NCBI GenBank assembly: GCA_000231825.2
Contig: JH720331.1
Location: 695,586 to 759,585 of the forward strand
Source: Tetrahymena elliotti 4EA
Taxonomy: Eukaryota > Ciliophora > Oligohymenophorea > Hymenostomatida > Tetrahymenidae
DNA: 64,000 bases
Reading direction: 5' to 3'
Position numbers and translations under genes: made by a program. The notes under the pieces are model-generated. The model saw only the letters and a list, made by a program, of their open reading frames with translations, was not told where the DNA came from and ran no database searches. This document shows positions 52,861 through 64,000 of this stretch, one piece after another. Position 1 is the first letter of the stretch, and every line of letters begins with the position of its first letter.

Positions 52861-55814
52861 TGCCTAATTCGAGTTTAAATAACAAGCTATTCACTACTGT
52901 TACTATACCAAACTACTTTCTCACTTTGCTATTTACTACTAGTATATAAAAATAATAATAATAGTTTTCAAGTAATTGCTATGTGAATTGCTTGCTTTAT
53001 ATTGTATTGAAAGTATTCTAAAAATTATATTGGAATATCTTGTTATTTTAACCACCTAATTTCTCTACTTAAAAATCTAAAAATTAATTAGTGATTATGA
53101 TTTATTTAATGATTTCTAATACTACTACCACAATTATTAAATTATCAAAAAAATACAAACAAAAATAACAAGATTAATAAAAAAATCTAAATAAATAACA
53201 AATATCTAATTTTACTTTTTGGATGGATCATATACCTTTTCTCATACTTTTCATATTTTAGAAATCATTTTTATTAATTTAATCATTTAGATAAATTATT
53301 CATAAAACTAAAATTTCATTAGATTTTTCTACTTAAAAAACCTATTATTGGATAATTTTAGATTGTACATAATCTATAATATCCTAGACTAAAATTAAAA
53401 CATTTTCTGAAAAATATTTGTTTGGCAATTTTTTAATATCTCCTTAAAATATTTGAGAGTTGTTATCTATTTTTTTAATAATTTAAAAAGCAAATTTGTA
53501 TTGTTTTCAAAATTAAAAATTGTAAATCAAATTAATTCCAAACCCCTTCATTTATTAAAATTTCTTTCAAATCTTTCTCATAAAAATGATAGCGAAACAA
53601 AAAAAATCCAATAAAAAGACGAATAAAAGTTAAAATATTTATTTCTTATAAAAATCTTCTTATTATCTATTTGATATTCAAGTATTAAAATAATTCAATA
53701 TTTAAAAAACTATAAAAATTAAAACAACTAAATTAACTCAAAAATCCGAAAAGAACAATTTAACTCCAAACTTATTCAAGAAAAACAATTTAAAAATTAA
53801 AAAATTAGAAAATTAACAAATTTAGCTCTAAATATTATAAAGCAAATTACTAAATAAACAAAGATCAAAAAGACTTTAAATAAATATTGATATTTTATTC
53901 TTATTCATTTTTAATAGTTACTAAAAATCTGATTCCATATTCAGATCTTCATCAACTCATATATTCTTAAATAAAATATTTCGCACTTATCAAAAATTTT
54001 AATTAAATTATCGCTTGCTTAAATGTTTTTCTTCATTTTATGTCAATAAACAAATCATAAATAAGTCGAAAATCAAATCAATTTTTTATAAAAATAAAAA
54101 ATTATCTAATTTTTTTCTCAAATAAATATTAATTATTTTTTCTAAATATGATGAATTAACCTTTGATAAATATTCAAAAATAATTTTATTCGAAGAATTT
54201 CTCAAATAATTATTCATAAATAACTAAATCTAAATAAATAAAATAAAGAGGAAAACATAAATCAAAAAATGTTATGCTTCATGAAAGAAGATCTATTTTA
54301 CTTGATTTCTTTTAATAAATAATTTTTCTTAATCTGTAAATTACTCCATGTAAATTAAACAATAAGTATTTATTAAAAAAATATACAATACTACTTTGAT
54401 TTCTTTTAACAAAAAATTACTCCAAGAAAATCAAATATTAAGTATTTTTAATGATAATATGCAATACTACAAAAAAAATTAATGATTTCAATAAATTGAT
54501 TAAGTAATATTAAAGTATTTATTAAATAAATAATTATCCAAAAATATATCTTTCTTAGATTTTTAAAATACCTCTGATCTAGCCTATTTTGGTCTAGATT
54601 TACTCAAACAAAAGCTAGATTTAAAGTGGTCATATCTTAATTAATTCAAAATTTTATATTTAAAATTTCTAATTAAATGTTTTATAAAAATTAAAATTAT
54701 CATATTTTAATTGAGGTTAATTATGTCTTTGATATTTTGGTTTTGCAAAAAAAAATGCAAATAAAATATCTTAAAATTTTCCTTCTATAAAAAAGAGAAA
54801 TATTTTCACTTATTAATAATTTAATTTAATTCTTTTAAAAATTCTAAATAAAATATGTGTAAAACAAAACAGAATTGGTTAAAATATGAGCTCCAAATAA
54901 AGTTCCTAAAACATAAATCATTCAAATTTTAATTGATAATCTTAAAAGATAGATACAATTTTTATAAATTTTTTATTATAGTTCTTGGATTATTAATTAT
55001 CAAGTCAAATATTCTTTTTTTATTGAAGTATTTGATAAAAGACTATATTCAGTTTTTTTAAGGGGAAAGTAAAGAGATTCTGAGTGTTAACTAAAACTAT
55101 CTATTAATTATATTACTATTTTATTTATTCTTTAAATTATTTTTAATGATTTTTTCCTACTGAACTAAATTATCTAGTAAATTTATAATTTAATACCTCT
55201 GATGATTGTGTATTAATTTATTTGATGAATATGATTATAATCAATGTTATACATACGATACAATAATGATCTCTTATCTTTAAAATAAATGTCTAGTCTA
55301 ATGTACCTAGCTTATCTACTAATTCATGAACCTATTTTCATAAAATTTAGATCTTAAAATAAAATATCTAAGATCTATTAGCCAATTTACACATTTTGTT
55401 TGTCTTTTTTGATAAGATATTATAATTAATATGCATAAATAGTCATATCTAATGTGGAGAAGAAATTTTTAGCTGATTTATTTTATAACTTGAATATAAT
55501 AATACTACAAAAAATCAATATAGAGAAAATTTTCAAAATTAATTCTTTGCTTATCAATGAAAAATTTATTGAAAAATAGATCCAGCAATTTATTATGAAT
55601 TCATTGATCGATTTTCTTTTAATGATATCATGTATGATTATAAATCTACTAAAAAAAAATAATTAAATAAAAACTTATTTTGTTTAGATATTATTAAATT
55701 ATTACAAAAACTTTAATAAAGTAGGAGATTAAAAAGTTAAGAATCTTTTTTTAGAAGACATTCATACAAATAAAATTTAATTTATTAATAAAGCAGACAT
55801 TTATTTATTTAAAA
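52861..55814. other. Largest gene-free stretch of the window
   Basis: 2.95 kb between the divergent starts of the histidine-kinase-like and TPR genes. Extremely AT-rich with many homopolymer runs. I see no conserved protein frame, RNA gene or repeat; it presumably contains both promoters. Confidence 0.55.
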
Positions 55815-58550
55815 ATGGGCGGTTGTTGTGGAAAAAAGCCAGTTTAGCGTAAGGTAGTTGATCCTCCTCCAGTAGAAAAATAGCCTGAAAAATATTAAGT
55901 TTAAGAAGAAGTTCAGGTGGTAGAAAAAAAACCAATTTAAGAAGAAGTTGTTGTTGAAGAACAAGTAATTTAAGTAGCATAAGAAAAGCGCCGAGAGGAG
56001 CCTGTAGTCAGAGCTGCCCCACCTATACCTAAAGACACATACACTCTAAGTGATGTAGACTAGATCCCAGGAGCTAACAAGCTCAATGATAAAGAAAAGC
56101 TAAATGTGTTTAGAGCTTTGCTGGTTCTTGATTAAAAAGGATTAAAAATAATTTAAATTACAACAGTAATCAGCTTTGGAGTTATTATTAATGCTTAATC
56201 AAAAAACGCTCAAGTTGTTTGTATGAAGATACTTTTCCATGATGAGTAACTATTACCAACAAATGGAAATGAAGATGAATAGAGAAGAATTCTGTAAAAA
56301 GAACTTGAAGTTATTCAGAGAGCTCATGAACCCAAGGTGAAAGATACCAAAAATAATGGAAAGAGAGTATTAAAATATAAGAGTCACTTCATGGATAATG
56401 GAAAAACTATTGAAAATTCTTCTCTTAAAAGTAAGACTTACGACTTGATCTTATTTGTTGAATAAGAAGATAGTATCAGTAGTACATTGTAGGAATTCAT
56501 TAATCAAAATCGTGGAAAGCTCAATCCTCGTTCATTTCTTCTGTTTGCATAAGATTTAATTGGTGGTATGTAACATTTACATGAAAATAAATTGATCAAT
56601 CGTACTCTCAATCCTGAAAAAATTTTAGTTTCAACTGATGGCAAGACATTAAAATACTGCGATTTCCGTGACATGAATTTGGGTGATTAGAATCAATAAA
56701 TTAAAAATTTAACTAAATCAAAGTTGGAATAAAATATTTAGCTCTAATCACCTCAAATTTAAAATTGCCTCAAAACTAATCTCTCAGAAATATACTAGAA
56801 TGCAGCAACTGACGTTTGGATAATGGGTGCTATATTAGCTCAGCTCTCTGATGCAGATTAAAAACAGTTTAACTAATTCTCTGCCCCAGAAAATAATAGA
56901 GCTTTTGTAGGTGATGATTAGCAATTAAAGGCAAAACTTTAAAAGGAATCTCTATTTTAAGCTATTGAATCTCTTTAAGCAAGTCTTTCTAATAAAAATA
57001 CAGTTAAAACTTCACACAATTCTTCTGATTCCAAACTTAAAAACTAATTCCCTGGATCAAGTAAATTAAATGAAGACGGCAATGAATTATTATCTGAAAT
57101 ATTAGAGATTGACGAAGGAGAGCGTTTAATGCATAAAATTTAAGCCAGAATGGATTATTTGGCATTAAAGTATCATCTGAATGCAATTTAACCTCGCCAT
57201 CTTCCAGATTACATAAAGGGTAAGCAAATTAAGACTCCAACTGACAAGCAAGATATTTAGAGATTAGAGCAACAAGTAGCTGCTAATCCTAATAATGCCT
57301 AAGACCATGCCAAGTTAGCATCCTACATTTTTTAGTATGACAAAGACAATGCAAATAAAGGTATTGATCACATTAACAAATCCATATAATTAGATCCAAA
57401 CAACTGTGACTACTACAATATTTAAGGTTGTCTCCATGAAAAAGCATTAATGATTGATGAGGCAGAAAAATCTTTTAAAACAGCTATTGAAAAAGACCCT
57501 TCTTAACCTCTCGCATATTACAATCTAGGTCATATGTATCAAAAAATTTATTAGAATAACGAAGAAGCCATTAAGTACTACTTAAAAGCAGTTGAAAAAA
57601 ATTCTAGAGGAGAATCTGCTCGTTTCAATATTGCAGTCGCATATAAAGATTAAAAAAAATTCACTGAAGCTAAAGAAGAATATGAAAGACTTTTAAAAAT
57701 AAATCCCAAGGACAGCTAAATTTACAATAACTTAGGTTACTTGTACGTAGAAAATCCCTAGTTGAGAGGAAGTGAATCAGACTAAGAAACTTCACCTGAA
57801 GCTCTTTTCAAAAAGGCCATTGAGATTAACCCTAAAGATATCTGTGCCTTAGTAAATCTCTCATAAGCTCAGCTTTAAAAAGATGCAGGATTTGATATGC
57901 ATTAAGATGAAATAATAAAGAACTTATCCTTTGCAGAAAAAATTAGCTCCAAGCATGCTTACATTTATTATGTAAAAGGTCTCATGGAAATGATTAAGCC
58001 TGATCCTAATTGGTAAAATGCTCTTGATAATTTCAACAAAGCTTTACAGTTCAATCCAGCATTTTCCCTTGCTGCATACTAAATTGGCCTTATAATGTAC
58101 GAAGTTTCATCCTTGAACAAGCAACTTTCTGAATCAATCTAGTTTTATGAAAAGGCAATCATATTAGATAGAAATAATTACTATGCATACTACAGTCTTG
58201 CAATAGCACTAGAGGAACAATTGAAAACCACCCACAATCAGGCAGAAAGCAGCAAACTTAGAGCTAAATGTTTAATTAATTACAAAAAGGCTGTTTAACT
58301 TAAGCCTGATTATATTGAAGCTCTTAATAACCTTGCTGTATTCGTTAAAACTGTCTCACTCCAAGAAAATAAATTGAAGAAAAATTCCAAAGAATTTGAG
58401 ATAGCAGAGTACTTTTTAAAGTAAGCAGAAGCTTTAGCTCCTAATCATAAAATAATTATTGATAACTTAGAAAAATTGTACAATCAAGTCTAGCATGATG
58501 ATTTGGCATAACAGAAAGCAATTAAAAGCACTCTTGTTGGAGAAGAATGA
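55815..58550 (+). CDS. Dually acylated pseudokinase-TPR protein
   Basis: ATG 55815, TGA 58548-58550, 911 residues, no intron; codon use is the least AT-biased in the window, suggesting high expression. The N-terminus MGGCCGKKP is a textbook myristoylation plus palmitoylation signal. A Val/Glu/Gln-rich spacer leads to a kinase-like fold at about residues 95-310: VVCMK (Lys, ~137), KELEVIQRAHEP (alpha-C Glu), then NRTLNPEKIL where HRDLKPEN is expected, CDFRD where DFG is expected, and TDVWIMGAIL. The catalytic Asp and DFG Gly are lost, so it is a pseudokinase. Residues ~470-895 are at least nine TPR units (e.g. AEKSFKTAIEKDPSQPLAYY, AYYNLGHMYQKIYQ), a helical protein-binding solenoid. Likely a membrane-tethered scaffold (inference). 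Confidence 0.88.
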
Positions 58551-59182
58551 TGAATTTTATCATAAATTTAATTTTAATTTATTATCTGTATTGTTTTTGT
58601 TAAATTGAAATCACAAAATAAAAATGTTTCTTTTTCCATATTTTAAGTTCAAATAAATACCCTCATTCAAAAATAAAGAAAAAATTTATTTTTATCATAT
58701 TTAGAGATTAAATAGAATTGGAAAATCACATATTTTGATTTTATCTTGCTTTTTTTTCTTTTTAGGAATTTTCCTTTAAAAATTTTATTTTCATAATTTT
58801 TATTTTTTAAATATTAAATAAATGTCTTTCTTTTTCAAAGTCATTATTTTTCAAAAATATACCAAACTAAAGAATGAAATAAGAGAAGTTTTTATCAAAT
58901 GTTTAATAGAAAAAAATATTTTTTATTTTATTTTACTTCAAAAATGAATAGAAGATTCATATAAATATGCTTGAGATGTGAGTTTTTTATGATTACCTTT
59001 GAAGTTACTTGTTACTAAGTGAAAAAACTATGAATCAAATAATTTAAAGTAATTTTAGAAATGCTAACTATTTTATGACTAAAAAATAAATTTGAATGCA
59101 AACATAAAAGAAGACAGAAAAATATTTTGATTAATTTTCTTTTTTATAAAATTAATATTTCTTGAAAGAAATAAAAGTTTTG
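58551..59182. other. Gene-free spacer, convergent 3' flanks
   Basis: 632 bp between the stops of convergent genes; AT-rich, nothing recognised. Confidence 0.5.
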
Positions 59183-61168
59183 TCATTAAACTTTTTTACT
59201 TAAAGAATAAAGCAGATATAGAGCAAGTAATAAATATCCAAAAGATAAAACGAAAAGAAGCCCTATAGATTCCCACTTACTTAAATCGAAGTTTAACTAG
59301 TCTATTGGATTTTAAGGATAACCTAACCCTTCATAAGTGTATTCACTTTAAACTACTGAAGCAAATGAGTACTTAAAAGGGGATAGGTATTATAGCCACC
59401 CAATCCATGATGCAAAATCATCTGAATTTTTATAGTATCCAGCAAAAAGCTAGAATGGTATTAAAAGCATAGGAGTAACTTAAATAGCAATTTCCGCATT
59501 TTAAAATAAAATTCCAGTAAGGTAGCCAAATGCTAACCCACATAAACTTTAAACAGCATTAGCAAACAAAAAAAATATTACTTTTCCAGCACTATCTGTA
59601 TTTAATCCTGCCATCCAGTAAACGATCAAACTTGATAAAGTAGGGAAAAAAGCAGTAGGAAAAATATCCACAATAAATTTACCAAGAAAATAAGATCCCA
59701 CTGAATAAAGTTTTGAATTTTCTTCTCTAGAAAATGTATCTCTTTCTTGAGGAAAAGTTAGAACACAAGGCAAAACAGACATCATAAATGAACCAAAAAT
59801 CCAAAAAAATAGGAAACCATTTTTATCATCAACATCTCTTTGTGTAGGGTTATCTTCGGGACCAGGAAGTTACCAATAAACTGCTCCTATAAAAAGTGAT
59901 ATAACAATACTTTAAATGAGACGAGCTGTAAAAACAATAGGATTTCTTTTAAGAATTTTAGTTTATCTTAAAGCGATTTAAGCAATCTAGTAAAAATAGT
60001 TTGCTTTTGATTATTTTACAATAAGATTTCCTTACTATATTCCATCCATGTCTTGTTATACTCTTGGTTTTAACTATTTTTAGTATTATTCAAAATAAGT
60101 AGAATAATTTTTCACATTAACCTCATTCTCACCTGACATTATTTATATCACGTAATCTATTTTATTAATAATTTAAATTTAAATCTAAATTCTCATTCTT
60201 ATTAAAATAAATTAATAATTTTGCTTGTGTATTTATTTACCTGCTGGGTTTGAATGAATAGGGCATTTAAATCCTATATTAGAAAAATAATTTACTACAT
60301 TCATACTTCCAGGACCTTAATAGATAAATTATCCTTCTACCAAGAGCATAACATTATCAAACATATTCCAGATATCAGAAGAAGGTTAGTGAATGGTGAA
60401 AACAACTGTTTTATTTTGTTCATGAGCATATCTCCTTAAAAGATCTATAATGCAATATGCAGTGAAACTATCTAAGCCTGATGTAGGTTCATCTAAAAAA
60501 ATGCATTAAGGGTTACTTATGAGCTCATAACCTATAGATGTACGCTTCTTTTCTCCACCAGAAATACCTTTTGAAGTTTAAAAATATAATTAAAACATAT
60601 CAAATCTTAATTTTTACCTTTAACAAAATGTCCGCCTATTAAAGTATTTTGACATCTTTCAAGTTTCAACATTTTAATGACTTCCTCTACTTTTTTAGTT
60701 TTTTATTCTTAATCGCCTTTTATTTTAAGGTTAGCAGCAAATTAAAAGCATTCTTTGACGGTTACTGCTTCTAATAATATATCATCTTGCATAACATAGG
60801 AAGCAAAATCATTAAATGAATCTGCATCGTATGGTAAATTATTTGCCAAAATACTACCAGTCAAAGGATTTTTTGCAGTATTTTAAACTCTTTAGCACAA
60901 GATATTAAGTAAGGTTGTCTTTCCTGCTCCTGAGGAACCTTTAAAAATCATTAATTATTTAGCTTTTATTTAAAAAAATATTTTTTTTACCAAGAATAGC
61001 ATTGACTGAGCTGTTTTTGCATATACCACTAACTCCTCTTAAAATTTTCTACTCTTTTATTTTTGTCTTAACAGTATAATTCACATCTTTAAAAACAATA
61101 TCAATGCCTTGTTTATTGGTCTAAACAGAAGAAATTTTATTTGATTAGGGGATATTTTTATCAGTCAT
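59183..61168 (-). CDS. ABCG (White)-type half-transporter
   Basis: ATG 61166-61168, TGA 59183-59185, 591 residues. Introns 60939-60990, 60568-60617 and 60133-60240, all in phase. Domain order is ABC then membrane, the hallmark of ABCG/White. ATPase motifs: Walker A GSSGAGKTT (split by the first intron), Q-loop VMQDD, signature KGISGGEKKR, Walker [14 protein letters not shown], switch TIHQPSSD, then the HSNPAG segment typical of the linker. Six hydrophobic spans follow (FTARLIQSIVISLFIGAVYW, FLFFWIFGSFMMSVLPCVL and others), with the conserved ERDTFSREE in the connecting helix. Half-transporters dimerise to export lipids, sterols or xenobiotics; the substrate cannot be read here. A tandem paralogue lies immediately upstream at 62535. 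Confidence 0.92.
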
Positions 61169-61191
61169 TATTGGAATAGTTTTATGAATTT

Positions 61192-61455
61192 TCAATTTTT
61201 TATTTGATTTTAATATTATTATTAAATGCTCTCTTCCTCTTTTTGATTTTTTGATGAAGACAAGTCTTCCTTATTTTTGTAATTTATTAAATGAGAATTA
61301 GTAAATTCTGATTTATTTTGATAAAGTCCCAGAATATTTAGCCAGTTATTAAATTATTACTTTTTAACACTAATGTATTATATTAGTAAGTCCTCTATTT
61401 TTTAATCTGATAATTTTGGTTGTTCTGGAAATTTTCTTTCTTTCTTTTTTAGCAT
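61192..61455 (-). CDS. Short ORF just upstream of ABCG, possible 5' exon or small gene
   Basis: ATG 61453-61455 to TGA 61192-61194, 87 residues, reading MLKKKERKFPEQPKLSDQ, then DLLIQYISVKKQQFNNWLN and an acidic end. Codon variety is better than in the flanking spacer. It ends 24 bp before the ABCG ATG in a different frame, and I see no GT-AG pair joining the two. It could be an independent small protein, an upstream ORF, or an N-terminal extension with an unseen splice. No family recognised. Confidence 0.35.
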
Positions 61456-62534
61456 GCATATCAATTACATTATTTAATACCAAATTTTATATTTTTAATA
61501 ATTCTATTTCTCAATAAAAAAAACAGATTTAGTTAAAATATTTTTTCTTATTTTTAAGAATAAAATTTTTAAAAATTATGTGTCATATTTCCTCTATAAC
61601 TTTTAACTTTTTATTAACATAAAAAATCTATTTAAAAAATGGAATTGATGAGATATTAATAATGATCTAAAAACATTCTTATTATTCTACTTCAAAACCA
61701 GGGTAAGAAATAATTATTTTTTTTTCTTTTGGCATTTAATTAAAAATATAAAAATAGTATATTAACTTATATTTTCTTGAAGTAAGGAATAAAAAATATT
61801 TAAATAACAGAATACCAATTACAGATATGTAAGGATATAAAAAAATGGTGTAATTTATAATAAAATATTATCAATAATTTTATAAACACACTAAATAAAT
61901 TTCTTAAAAGCAGGTTTTTAAGAACTAATACTTTATTTATTTAATATGTCTTTATCTTGTTAGGGAATTCTAAATACTCATAAGAATAAAATTCCTGAAA
62001 GGACTGGCTATTTTTAAACACTAATAATAGTAAATTATGATTTATAAGAACTCCCTTTTTTCGCTTTAGGTGTTTGTTTAGTTTAGTGAGGGATTAAATT
62101 TTATGTTTTCATCAAATAACATTGTCTTGGATTTTTTAATAACTGAATAATTGAGAATTTTGTAAAAAAAGCAAATTAAAGTTAACATATAATAATTAAT
62201 CTATTTCTGATTTCAGATTTATTTTTAAGAATTACTAAATTAATTTTTGGAGGTAGACAGATTTCAAAATTTTCACTCATAAAAATAAGATTAAAAGTGA
62301 TTTCAGGCAAAAAAAATAAGTAAGTTAAAGCCATAAAATAATATTTTTTAAAATGAACATTTAAAAATAATTTTACTGATTTAAAAGATAAATAAAATGT
62401 TTATTTTTATTAAGGGTTATGATAATAAATTCTACTGTTTTATTTATAAAAACAAAAATAATATAATTTAAATTTAGAGTAAATTTTTAAGTAGTAATTG
62501 ATAATAATGATAATATTTTAATTTTATTTTTATT
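61456..62534. other. Gene-free spacer between tandem ABCG genes
   Basis: 1.08 kb, AT-rich; contains the 3' flank of the upstream paralogue and presumably the promoter of the downstream one. Nothing specific seen. Confidence 0.5.
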
Positions 62535-64000
62535 TCATTAAACTCTCTTTTTAAGATTGGAAAGGAAAATAAATGAAATAAGCGTAAATCCTAAAAATAA
62601 GCCAATCAATGATCCTACTGATGACCACATTCCTTAATCAAAATTTAATTATTTAATTGGATCTTATGGATATCCAATGCTGTTATCATATTTGTATTCG
62701 TTTATTGTAACAGCTTAGAATGCATATTTAAATGGAGAAATATACTAAATCCAACCTATCCATGACGCATAATCAGAAGAGTTTTTGTAAAAACCAGCAA
62801 AGAGCATGAATGGCATAAGTAACATAGGAGTAACAGCAATAGCCATTTATGCATCACTGAAAGCTGAGCCACCAAAATATCCAAGACCTAATCCTGTTAA
62901 ACCTAAAATAGCGCATACAAAAGCGAAGAAAATCACTTTTCCAGCATCTTCGTCATTTAATCCGACCATCCAATAAACAATAAAACAAGAAAAGATAGGG
63001 AAAAATGCTGCAGGGAATGCATCAACCACAAACTTACCAAAAAAGTAGGGAGTTACAGTATACAGCTAAGCATTTTCTTCCCTCAAAAATACAGCTCTTT
63101 CAGATGGGAAAGTTAAAATACAAGGATTAAGAGTCATCATAAACATACCAACACACCAGAAAAATAAGAATCCGTTTTTGTCATTAATATTTCTTTAAGT
63201 TGGGTTATCATCAGGACCTGGAATTTACCAATAAATAGCTCCAATAAAGAGAGAAATGATGATACATTAAACCAAGCGAGCCTTAAATATTAAAGGATTT
63301 CTTTACAAAATTCTAACTTATCTCATAGCAATTTAACCTGCTTAATAAAGCATATTAGTTTAAACTTGTTTATTAGGAAGTTCGCCATCATGAGCATTTG
63401 CTATATCACTAGAAACAATCTATTTAAGCTTAGTATCATATCCTTCAAAGTAGATAGGATAGTTTTTAACATTAGTGTCACTTTCATGATGCATTATGGA
63501 CATGAAATAATCTTTTTTTAAAAGAAATTAAAGTTAGAAAAGACTTTTCATTCAAATAAATTTAATTAAACAGAAAGGTAATTTATATTTTCAATTTAAA
63601 AATCCGTTTTACCTGCAGGATTGGAGTACTAAGGACACTTGAAACCAATACTTGAGAAGTGATTTACTACATTGAGTCCACCAGGACCTTAGTAAATAAA
63701 TCTACCTTCAACCATGAGCATTACGCGGTCAAATAAATCCCAAATATCAGAGGAAGGTTAGTGGATTGTAAATGTGACTGTTTTATTTTGATTATGAGCA
63801 TATCTTCTTAATAATTCAATGATGCTATAAGCAGTAAAACTATCTAAACCTGAAGTAGGTTCATCCAAAAATATAGCAGCAGGATCACTGATCAACTCAT
63901 AACCAATTGAAGTTCTTTTTCTTTCACCTCCAGAAATACCTAATTATTTTAATTGAAAATATAGATTATTAAAAGTACTATCAAAATAGGGGTAATTTGC
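62535..64000 (-). CDS. ABCG (White)-type half-transporter, 5' truncated by window edge
   Basis: TGA at 62535-62537; enters from beyond base 64000. Introns 63512-63612 and one starting at 63940 that continues toward or past the edge. Visible motifs: signature GISGGERKR, Walker [14 protein letters not shown], switch TIHQPSSD, linker [13 protein letters not shown], then the membrane domain ([57 protein letters not shown]). Both visible introns fall at the same sites and phase as in the 59183-61168 gene (before ISGGE and within NPA-G/D), and protein similarity is high across the membrane domain, so the pair arose by tandem duplication. The Walker A half lies outside the window. Confidence 0.92.

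Noticed and set aside
1..64000. tRNA, rRNA, CRISPR array, transposase or telomere repeats
   Set aside because: No GC-rich cloverleaf, no regularly spaced repeats, no transposase frame and no G4T2-type telomeric repeat were seen on either strand.

Overview
The window is nuclear DNA from an oligohymenophorean ciliate, most like the macronuclear genome of Tetrahymena or a close relative. Long, recognisable proteins read through only if TAA and TAG mean glutamine and TGA is the sole stop. Base composition is very AT-rich, gene-free DNA is richer still, and introns are mostly about 40-210 nt, begin GTAA or similar, and end in AG. All coding calls below use that code; standard-code ORFs mostly show fragments or wrong-frame shadows.

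Layout, left to right: the 3' part of a hybrid histidine kinase (+, 1-1701); a long pseudokinase (-, 2777-6814); an N/Q/R-rich repeat protein (+, 7571-8719); a SRAP/HMCES-like protein (-, 8971-9901); a ZnF-UBP protein (-, 10557-11514); a small LRR protein (-, 12242-12988); an unresolved coding patch (14484-15234); a TRPC4AP/TRUSS homologue (+, 15712-18592); a low-complexity protein (+, 19288-21597); a 23-exon Piezo mechanosensitive channel (+, 22548-34331); a TBC-TLDc protein (+, 34982-37669); an LRR protein (+, 38895-41083); a ciliate membrane protein (+, 41826-44015); a low-complexity protein (+, 45652-48059); a membrane-anchored histidine-kinase-like protein (-, 49021-52860); an acylated pseudokinase-TPR protein (+, 55815-58550); and two tandem ABCG half-transporters (-, 59183-61168 and 62535-end).

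No operon logic applies; each gene stands alone. The Piezo model is the strongest: all 22 introns keep phase and the C-terminal pore signatures are present. The most unusual pattern is that five enzyme-fold proteins lack core catalytic residues: two pseudokinases, a SRAP protein without Cys2, a TBC domain without its Arg/Gln fingers, and a histidine kinase without the phospho-acceptor His.

No tRNA, rRNA, CRISPR array or mobile element was recognised. One imperfect palindrome at 11678-11796 is the only non-coding structure that stands out.
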